A stretch of DNA of 19,593 nt from assembly GCA_021813225.1 (NCBI GenBank), contig JAKALH010000007.1, positions 1 through 19,593 of the forward strand. The letters are read 5' to 3'. This DNA comes from Chloroflexota bacterium. GTDB lineage: Bacteria; Chloroflexota; Anaerolineae; J036; Brachytrichaceae. A program made the position numbers and the translations under genes. The notes under the pieces are model-generated. The model saw nothing but the letters and a program-made list of their open reading frames with translations, did not search any database and had not been told where the DNA came from. Numbering within the stretch: position 1 is the stretch's first letter; the number at the start of each line of letters is the position of its first letter. Shown here in pieces: positions 7,530-13,866 of this stretch.

Positions 7530-7546
7530 AGGAATCGTGATCTATC

Positions 7547-8998
<1,452 letters not shown>

Positions 8999-9001
8999 CC
9001 G

Positions 9002-9040
9002 GGTATCCTGAGCGTAGCGGAATCGAAGGATGCCTTCGAT
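9002..9040. repeat. Palindromic element between convergent guaB and the pentapeptide gene
   Basis: Just after guaB, ATCGAAGG (9022-9029) pairs with CCTTCGAT (9033-9040) around ATG. Alternatively GGTATCC (9002-9008) pairs with GGATGCC (9028-9034) with one wobble. No T run follows on either strand, so it is not a standard terminator. The wording (CTGAGCGTAGCGGA, GAATCGAAGGAT) looks like a dispersed intergenic repeat; its abundance cannot be tested here. Confidence 0.5.
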
Positions 9041-9067
9041 GAGAACTCGGAACTCTCCAGTGACACG

Positions 9068-9730
9068 CTACTCGCCTTCGGATCGCACGGTCAGCCCCAT
9101 CAGCCGCGCGATCTGCGCGGCCTGTGCCGGTTCGATGATCGCGCCGCGCAGGTCGGCCGGGTTCACGCGCAGATCATCCAGGATAGAGCCGCGCAAGTCT
9201 GCGCCGGTCAGCTTCGCGCCGCGCAGATCGGCTCCGCTCAAGTCGCAACGCAGGAGGACAGCGCCGCTGAGGTTGGCATCCGCGAACGTCGCTTTCACCA
9301 GGCTGCAGCGCTCGAGGCGTGCCGCCTTGAAGCTGCACCCGGCGAAGATGGCGTTCTCGGCGCTGCACTCCTCAAGCCGGACATCCTCGAGATGGGCCTG
9401 CGCGAAGTTGGTGCCCCACAGGCGGCAACCCGCCAGTTCTGCGCGCCGCATGTGCGCCTGCTCGCAGTCTGCCGCAGACAGGTCGCAGGCGTCCAGCCGC
9501 GCGTCCACCAGGCGCAGTCTGGGCAGGCGGGCGCGGAGGAATAGCACGCGGCGCAGGCGCATCTGCTCGAAGACGATGCCCTGCAGCGCGCGATTCTCCA
9601 GGCTGCCGCCGGCGATGGCAACCGCGCTGATTTCGCTGCCGTCGCCGATGTCGTCGAGCGTCGCCGCAGGCAGGTGCTTCGGCAATTGAGGTTGCTGAAT
9701 GCCCTGCTTCGCTGCGCTCTTCAATGGCAT
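9068..9730 (-). CDS. Pentapeptide-repeat protein
   Basis: The 220-residue protein is built almost wholly (about 40-205) of tandem five-residue repeats of the A(D/N)LXX type. They are clearest in FADANLSGAVLLRCDLSGAD (the reversed-strand middle) and the following LRGAKLTGADLRGS. Such repeats fold as a right-handed square beta helix. Known members include DNA-mimic gyrase inhibitors (MfpA/Qnr) and many proteins of unknown role. The length and single run are Qnr/MfpA-like, but nothing seen here proves that function. No signal peptide. The ATG at 9730 has no Shine-Dalgarno sequence, and the reading frame continues upstream through one TGA (9739-9737) into 39 more sense codons with their own ATG, so the true gene may be longer or have an unusual start. 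It converges on guaB. Confidence 0.85.
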   Translation of the reverse strand: MPLKSAAKQGIQQPQLPKHLPAATLDDIGDGSEISAVAIAGGSLENRALQGIVFEQMRLRRVLFLRARLPRLRLVDARLDACDLSAADCEQAHMRRAELAGCRLWGTNFAQAHLEDVRLEECSAENAIFAGCSFKAARLERCSLVKATFADANLSGAVLLRCDLSGADLRGAKLTGADLRGSILDDLRVNPADLRGAIIEPAQAAQIARLMGLTVRSEGE

Positions 9731-9736
9731 GATGAT

Positions 9737-9856
9737 TCAGCGCACGCTGAGTGCGCTCTCCGGAATGAACAGGCTGCCTTCGGCGCTGGTCAGGCTCATG
9801 ATTTCCGGTTCGCCCATATTTGAACTGCGCGGCAAGTGTACATCAGTTGAGGCCAT
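9737..9856 (-). CDS. 39-residue ORF in frame with, and 6 nt before, the pentapeptide gene
   Basis: From the ATG at 9856 this ORF encodes 39 residues, starting MASTDVHLPRSSNMGEPEIM and ending SLFIPESALSVR, before TGA (9739-9737). Six bases (ATCATC) separate the stop from the pentapeptide ATG and the frame is the same, so without the stop the product would be one 262-residue protein. Neither ATG has a ribosome binding site. It is either a separate small upstream ORF coupled to the gene, the N-terminus of a gene split by a recent stop mutation, or a chance frame. Codons are GC-ending, like neighbouring genes, which mildly supports real coding. Confidence 0.4.
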   Translation of the reverse strand: MASTDVHLPRSSNMGEPEIMSLTSAEGSLFIPESALSVR

Positions 9857-9884
9857 GAAACTATGAGTACGAAGCGGTTCGAAT

Positions 9885-9902
9885 ATAGGCAAAAATGCCT
9901 AT
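9885..9902. promoter_or_regulatory. Small perfect inverted repeat in the divergent intergenic region
   Basis: ATAGGCA (9885-9891) and TGCCTAT (9896-9902) flank AAAA. It lies between the pentapeptide/small ORF (minus) and the rhodanese lipoprotein (plus). It overlaps TATATT (reverse strand), a possible -10 for the minus genes, so it could be an operator; no T run supports a terminator. Confidence 0.3.
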
Positions 9903-9949
9903 CCCGAACAGGGCAATCTATTCGCGGCATTCCCAGACGCGCTCGCATA

Positions 9950-10047
9950 AAATCAGTCTACGTTGGAGGCGACTTGACAAGTGCTCGATATTGCCGCGCG
10001 GAAAGTTGTCGCAACTGTCCCCACGGGTGAAAAGCCCAGAGGCTACA
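9950..10047 (+). pseudogene. Relic of a YVTN beta-propeller repeat protein
   Basis: Two adjacent frames together give one recognisable YVTN-type blade. 9950-9982 reads KSVYVGGDLTS and, shifted by two bases, 9981-10046 reads VLDIAARKVVATVPTGEKPRG. The second piece closely follows the family pattern V-x-D-x-A-x-x-K-V-V-A-T-x-P-x-G-x-x-P-R-G. Restoring two bases near 9982 would join them as VYVGG..TS.VLDIA. A stop (TGA 9975-9977) precedes the second piece in its frame. YVTN proteins are secreted or surface beta-propellers. Only this fragment remains, and the lipoprotein gene starts directly after it, so a deletion probably joined them. An alternative 55-codon frame (9863-10030) was judged less likely. 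Confidence 0.5.
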
Positions 10048-10533
10048 ATGCGAGACATGGAAGGACGAGCCTTGCGGAGCGGCCTGCTGGCCCTCACCGT
10101 TTCGAGTGTGATGCTGCTGGCGGCATGCAGCGGCGGCGGCGCTGGCGCAACGCCCAACGCGACTGACACGCCGCTGAAGCCTCTGGCCACCGTGCGTTCA
10201 ACGGCGGTGGGCACCGCTGGCTACACGAGTATTACACCAGCACAACTGAACACCATGCTGGCGCAGAAGGACTTCACGTTCGTCAACGTGCACATCCCTT
10301 ACGAGGGTGAAATCGCGTCCACCGACGCTTTCATCCCCTACAACGAGATTGACCAGAAGCTGGACCGACTGCCCGCTGATAAGAGTGCCAGGATCGTGCT
10401 GTACTGCCGCAGCGGGCGTATGAGCGCCATTGCGGCAGGCACCTTAACCAGACTGGGTTATACCAGCGTATGGGACCTGGACGGCGGCATGGCCGCCTGG
10501 GAGAACGCGGGTTACAAGTTGTTAACGAGGTAA
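10048..10533 (+). CDS. Rhodanese-domain lipoprotein
   Basis: The 161-residue protein begins at the ATG at 10048, 5 nt after AGAGG; the open frame continues upstream but without a signal sequence or coding sense. A lipoprotein signal peptide (SGLLALTVSSVMLLAAC, with LAAC ending at Cys27) is followed by a Gly/Thr-rich linker (about 28-58) and a rhodanese domain (about 60-160). The domain has FTFVNVHIPYEGEI (76-89), the active-site loop YCRSGRMS with Cys120 (119-126), and GYTSVWDLDGGMAAWENAGY (137-156). Single-domain rhodaneses move sulfane sulfur or oxidised groups, here on the outer face of the membrane. The substrate is unknown. Cys120 is present, so it is not an inactive homology domain. Confidence 0.88.
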   Translation: MRDMEGRALRSGLLALTVSSVMLLAACSGGGAGATPNATDTPLKPLATVRSTAVGTAGYTSITPAQLNTMLAQKDFTFVNVHIPYEGEIASTDAFIPYNEIDQKLDRLPADKSARIVLYCRSGRMSAIAAGTLTRLGYTSVWDLDGGMAAWENAGYKLLTR

Positions 10534-10574
10534 GGAAAGCAGAGCCTTCCGCTGGCAGCGCACCAATAGACGGG

Positions 10575-10841
10575 TTAAACGGCTTCGCGCCGGGAGAAAT
10601 AGTTGTAGGGCAGCACGATTAAGGCTGCGCCGTACACGCTGTAGAGAGCCAGCCAAAGCAGGCCCACCAGAAAGCCACCCAGTGTCAGTGGCCAGATAAA
10701 TCCTGGCAGCACCGGCATCCATGCCTGGTACATGGTCCAGCCAAACAGCAGGTCCCCTGCAATGCACAGAAAATAGCTGATTTCCAGCGCGATGAACAGG
10801 GTGATCGCGACCGCTCGAAGATTAAGTTTCGGAGCCATCAT
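10575..10841 (-). CDS. Small two-helix membrane protein (DUF5676-like)
   Basis: The 88-residue protein has a hydrophobic helix at about 8-32 (AVAITLFIALEISYFLCIAG), a short loop with MYQAWMPVLPGF, a second one at about 50-76 (LTLGGFLVGLLWLALYSVYGAAL) and ends PYNYFSRREAV. The layout LNxxA at the start, a Gly-rich second helix and a terminal YN-F fits DUF5676, a family of small membrane proteins of unknown role. GGAGG on the reverse strand stands 3 nt before the ATG at 10841 and 6 nt before a second one at 10838, which may be the real start. The ribosome binding site is partly inside a hairpin (CTCCG / CGGAG, 10846-10858), which could limit translation. It is convergent with the rhodanese gene, 41 nt away. 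Confidence 0.6.
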   Translation of the reverse strand: MMAPKLNLRAVAITLFIALEISYFLCIAGDLLFGWTMYQAWMPVLPGFIWPLTLGGFLVGLLWLALYSVYGAALIVLPYNYFSRREAV

Positions 10842-10929
10842 ACACCTCCGCGACGGAGACTAAGGATTTCCAGATCCAGGTTACGACTTGCAGCAGCTGT
10901 CAGCAACAGCAAAGCGGCGTATGGGTGGG

Positions 10930-10945
10930 CAGGTGAAATCACCTG
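10930..10945. promoter_or_regulatory. Perfect inverted repeat upstream of the PaaK-like gene
   Basis: CAGGTGA (10930-10936) and TCACCTG (10939-10945) are separated by AA and followed by TTTAT. The repeat lies 24 nt before the ATG at 10970 of the PaaK-like gene. Position and symmetry fit a repressor operator or a leader hairpin. Confidence 0.35.
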
Positions 10946-10969
10946 TTTATCACTTAATCAGGAGGACCA

Positions 10970-12337
10970 ATGGATATGCGGACCCTGTTTGGCGCGCTGC
11001 AGCGGATCAGGCGGCTGCGCCAGCATGAGCGCTGGACGCGCCGGCAATTGGATGCTTTCCGAACAGACGCGCTGCGGCAACTCCGCGACTACGCCTGCGC
11101 GCGGTCGCCGTTTTATCAGCAGTTCCACCACGGCCTGACGGAGCGGCCGTTGCGTGAACTGCCCGTGCTCACCAAGGCCATGCTGATGGCGCACTTCGAC
11201 GACCTGGTGACGGACCGGGCTGTCCGCCTGGAGGCTGTGCGCAATCATGTGGCGCAGAGCACAGACGGCGGGCTTTTCCTGGACCGCTACCGGGTCACCG
11301 CCACGTCGGGCAGCAGCGGCCGCCCCGGCTTCTTCCTGTTCAGCGAGCCTGAGTGGCTGATGGTCATCGCGTCATTCGCGCGCGGGCAGGAGTGGTCGGG
11401 CGCGAAGGTGAGCTTCCTGCGCCGCCGGCGTATGGCCACGGTCGCCTCCGTCAGCCCCTGGCACATGTCGTCGCAGGTGAGCGCGACGGCGCGCACTTGG
11501 TGGACGCCGTCCATTCGCCTGCCCGCCAGCGATTCCCTTGAGAGGATCGTGCACCGGTTGAACGTGTGGCAGCCGCACCAGTTGATCGCCTACGCCTCCA
11601 TGGCGCGAATCCTCGCGGCGGAGCAGTGCGCCGGACGGCTCCATATCTTCCCGGAGCAGGTCTTCGTCAGTTCGGAGGTATTGACGGACGAGACGCGCCG
11701 CCGCGCGAAAGAAGCGTGGGGTGATGAGCCGTACAACCAGTACGGGGCCACGGAGACCGCCGACATCGCCGCGGAGCACCACGGCTGCCGGCGCATGCAT
11801 CTATTCGAGGACCTGGTGATCGCCGAGGCGGTGGACGAACAGTATCGCCCGGTGCCGCCGGGGGAGTATGGCGCGAAGGTGCTGGTGACGACGCTCTTCA
11901 GCCGCACCCAGCCCCTCATCCGCTACGAGCTGGACGACTGCGTGCGGCTGTCATCGGAGGGATGCCTCTGCGGGCTGCCTTTTGCCGTGTTGGACGGCAT
12001 CCAGGGGCGCGTGGAGGACACGCTGCGGCTCCCGGCGGCAAGCGGCGGTCGGGTGACCGTCGAGCCGCTGGTCTTCAGTGAAGTCATGGACGTGCTGCCG
12101 GTGAGCGGCTGGCAGGTGATCCACGAGGCCGACGACAGCCTGACCGTGCTGCTGAGCGGCGTGCGCGATGGTTTCTCTGGCGAAGCACTCAGGGGGCGGT
12201 TGGCGCAGGCGCTTGCCGAACACGGCGCCAGCGTTTCCCAGGTCAAGGTCCAACAGGTGCCGGCTATCCCGAAGACCAGCGGAGGCAAGGCGCCGCTCGT
12301 GACTGCACACAGGGGCACAGGCAATTCTGCCCGATAG
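10970..12337 (+). CDS. PaaK/CapK-like AMP-forming adenylating enzyme
   Basis: The 455-residue protein belongs to the ANL (acyl-CoA ligase) superfamily, phenylacetate-CoA ligase-like branch. It has the phosphate-binding loop TATSGSSGRPG (110-120), the adenine motif YGATE (258-262), LIRYELDD (316-323) with the ribose-binding Asp, the branch-specific CLCG (332-335), GRVEDTLRLP (346-355) and the C-terminal catalytic Lys in PKTSGGK (434-440). It should activate a carboxylic acid with ATP and perhaps form a CoA thioester or another adenylate-derived product. The substrate is not visible. PaaK-like enzymes also occur in surface-polysaccharide and natural-product loci. The start at 10970 follows AGGAGG (10960-10965) by 4 nt. 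It is a single gene, with no phenylacetate genes nearby. Confidence 0.85.
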   Translation: MDMRTLFGALQRIRRLRQHERWTRRQLDAFRTDALRQLRDYACARSPFYQQFHHGLTERPLRELPVLTKAMLMAHFDDLVTDRAVRLEAVRNHVAQSTDGGLFLDRYRVTATSGSSGRPGFFLFSEPEWLMVIASFARGQEWSGAKVSFLRRRRMATVASVSPWHMSSQVSATARTWWTPSIRLPASDSLERIVHRLNVWQPHQLIAYASMARILAAEQCAGRLHIFPEQVFVSSEVLTDETRRRAKEAWGDEPYNQYGATETADIAAEHHGCRRMHLFEDLVIAEAVDEQYRPVPPGEYGAKVLVTTLFSRTQPLIRYELDDCVRLSSEGCLCGLPFAVLDGIQGRVEDTLRLPAASGGRVTVEPLVFSEVMDVLPVSGWQVIHEADDSLTVLLSGVRDGFSGEALRGRLAQALAEHGASVSQVKVQQVPAIPKTSGGKAPLVTAHRGTGNSAR

Positions 12338-12338
12338 T

Positions 12339-12367
12339 TTGACATTCACATGTATGCTGCGTACAAT
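12339..12367 (+). promoter_or_regulatory. Promoter of the Phd-methyltransferase operon
   Basis: TTGACA (12339-12344), a 17-nt spacer and TACAAT (12362-12367) form a near-consensus sigma-70 promoter. Transcription should start around 12374, inside the palindrome at 12364-12388, which makes autorepression by steric block simple. Confidence 0.8.
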
Positions 12368-12388
12368 TTAGCTATAATAGCTAAATTG
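12364..12388. promoter_or_regulatory. 25-bp near-perfect palindrome, operator of the antitoxin operon
   Basis: CAATTTAGCTAT (12364-12375) and ATAGCTAAATTG (12377-12388) are exact inverted copies around one A (12376). It overlaps the -10 box and the expected start site, and ends 12 nt before the antitoxin ATG. Phd/YefM antitoxins repress their operons by binding palindromes at this position. TATAAT in its centre (12373-12378) is part of the symmetry. Confidence 0.8.
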
Positions 12389-12400
12389 GAATTATGCCTG

Positions 12401-12646
12401 ATGGCTACAAGACTTGTTGCGTCAACAGAGGCGCAAAACAATTTTGGTCGCATTCTGGATGATGTCGTTCAAAATGGAACGCGATATGTGATCCGTCGTC
12501 GTCACATATCACAAGCGGTAATCCTGAGCCTGGCTGACTTCGAAAGTATCCTTGCTGCTGATGAGAATGGACGAGGGAAACTTGTAAAGATGTTACGGGA
12601 GCTTCGTCCGGATTATTCTTTAGGCGAGTTTGTCGAAGGCGAATAA
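12401..12646 (+). CDS. Phd/YefM-type antitoxin or autorepressor
   Basis: Eighty-one residues from the ATG at 12401. The open frame runs further up, but across the operator and promoter. It starts MATRLVASTEAQNNFGRILD, the N-terminal beta-alpha unit of the Phd fold, then NGTRYVIRRRHISQAVILSL and DFESIL, as in Phd/YefM antitoxins that dimerise, bind DNA and block a toxin with their C-terminal tail. There is no toxin gene. The next gene, 2 nt on, encodes a DNA methyltransferase, so this may be the operon's repressor rather than an antitoxin; Phd-like genes also occur beside restriction-modification genes. The patch is clearly more AT-rich than its flanks, a sign of transfer. No good ribosome binding site: GGA (12388-12390) is 10 nt off. 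Confidence 0.8.
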   Translation: MATRLVASTEAQNNFGRILDDVVQNGTRYVIRRRHISQAVILSLADFESILAADENGRGKLVKMLRELRPDYSLGEFVEGE

Positions 12647-12648
12647 TC

Positions 12649-13234
12649 ATGGTCTCTGTAGATACTTTTAAGTACGAATATCGTTCCCAGAAGATCGGTG
12701 CATCTCTGATATTGCACGCAGATTCATTTGAGTGGATGGGGCGTATTCCTGCTGAATGTGTCCATGCTATTGTTGCCGATCCTCCTTACGGCGTCAAAGA
12801 GTACAACTTTGATCAAATAGAGAAACGCACAAATGGTAATGGCGGTATCTGGCGCATACCTCCGTCGTTCGATGGGAGTAATCGAGCGCCACTGCCAAGA
12901 TTTACCGCGCTGAATTCCAAAGAACGTGATTCCCTGTATCGATTCTTTCTTGAATGGTCAAAACTGGCGGTCCATGCGTTACTGCCGGGAGGTCATGTAT
13001 TTATCGCCAGCAATGCATTTCTGTCGCAGTTGGTCTTTTCGGCGCTCATTGCGGGTGGGCTGGAGTTCAGGGGGTGAATTAGTTCGTTTGGTCCGCACTT
13101 TTTGGGGAGGGGATCTTCCAAAAAACGCGGAAGATGAGTTTCCAGAGGTCTGTTCTCTACCGCGAAGATACTGTCCGGCTTTCCGGAGGACCAGAAACCG
13201 GGAGAGGAGCACGATCTTCGCGAGGAGTTCGTGA
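12649..13234 (+). pseudogene. Beta-class N4/N6 DNA methyltransferase, frameshifted and truncated
   Basis: The gene begins at the ATG at 12649, 2 nt after the antitoxin stop, with GAAGG (12635-12639) 9 nt before. The first 142 residues include catalytic motif IV, DPPYG (44-48), after AECVHAIVA, and GGHVFIASNAFLSQLVFSAL near the end, as in amino-methyltransferases. A TGA (13075-13077) follows a run of five G (13070-13074). With one G fewer the frame continues as GELVRLVRTFWGGDLPKNAE and on through DEFPEVCSLPRR to about 13168, matching the usual continuation of this family. After that similarity is lost, and the target-recognition and SAM-binding (FxGxG) parts are absent. Beta-class enzymes carry motif I after motif IV, so this protein cannot bind SAM and is dead. 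No restriction enzyme gene is seen. Confidence 0.8.
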
Positions 13235-13293
13235 CTCTGGGAGCGAAACGGCTTCATCTCTCCCGACTGCCCAGGCGTCCCTGGTACATTATT

Positions 13294-13743
13294 AACATAC
13301 AAGCAGCGCATTGCTTCAAACGCGACAACCCCGCGCAGTCGCTGGCAGACTGCGCGAATACGGGGGCGGACGGCAGCCCGCTGATCGATCCCATCGTCGA
13401 GTATCCAAATATCCAGGCGCCGGGAGGCATTGGCCTGGTCGGCGTCGGCGGGATGATCTACCGGGGCAAGGCGATACCTTCCTTACAGGGGCGCTATGTC
13501 TTCGGCGACTGGGGCGCCAACTACACCACGCCGGACGGCACGCTGCTGGTAGCCTCGCCGCCGCAGGAAGCGGGGATGTGGGCACTGCAGAAGGTGGCAG
13601 TGGTCGGCAGCGCCAACGGGCGCATCAACGCCTTCGTGCGCGGCTTCGGCACAGGCGCCGAAGGCGAGATATACGTACTGACATCGCAGGTTGCCGGGCC
13701 GCGCGGCACGACCGGGCGTGTATACAAAATCGCAGCGCCTTGA
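13294..13743 (+). pseudogene. C-terminal remnant of a PQQ-dependent sugar (glucose/sorbosone) dehydrogenase
   Basis: About 149 residues from NIQAAHCF near 13294 to the TGA at 13741-13743 match the C-terminal blades of soluble PQQ-dependent sugar dehydrogenases: HCFKRDNPAQSLADC, NTGADGSPLIDPIVEYPN, GGMIYRGKAIPSLQGRYVFG, then GWALQKV-type strands and GEIYVLTSQVAGPRG plus TTGRVYKI at the end. The N-terminal two thirds, with most active-site residues and the signal peptide, are missing, and there is no ribosome binding site. A GTG at 13231 opens the frame, but the sequence 13175-13290 before the match shows no known domain. It is therefore a 5'-deleted relic joined to the broken methyltransferase. 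Confidence 0.8.
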
Positions 13744-13750
13744 TCGTCGT

Positions 13751-13834
13751 CTCCTCAACCCCGGCGAATATGCCGGCTTCGCAACCAACGGGTTATACCG
13801 CACGGGCAAGCCTGTTTTCACCCATTTCGCGTAA
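13751..13834 (+). pseudogene. Possible C-terminal relic of an unknown protein
   Basis: Between the dehydrogenase relic and the enolase-superfamily gene one frame reads LLNPGEYAGFATNGLYRTGK and then PVFTHFA before TAA (13832-13834). Most codons end in C or G, as in the real genes here, and no start codon fits. The family is not recognised. It may be another gene remnant or chance. The rest of 13744-13866 holds CCGGC/GCCGG (13761-13776) as a small hairpin and GGAAGGGAA as the ribosome binding site of the next gene. Confidence 0.25.
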
Positions 13835-13866
13835 TATGACTCACAGCAACCACAGGAAGGGAAGCG

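Noticed and set aside
9974..9979. TTGACA as -35 of the lipoprotein gene
   Set aside because: No -10 hexamer lies 16-18 nt downstream, and the bases are explained as part of the YVTN relic.
9863..10030. 55-codon ORF ending YCRAESCRNCPHG, with a Cys pattern like some zinc-binding small proteins
   Set aside because: It has no ribosome binding site and ends abruptly, while another frame of the same bases matches a YVTN blade much better.
12373..12378. TATAAT as the -10 of the antitoxin operon
   Set aside because: TTGACA would be 28 nt away; TACAAT at 12362-12367 has the ideal 17-nt spacing.
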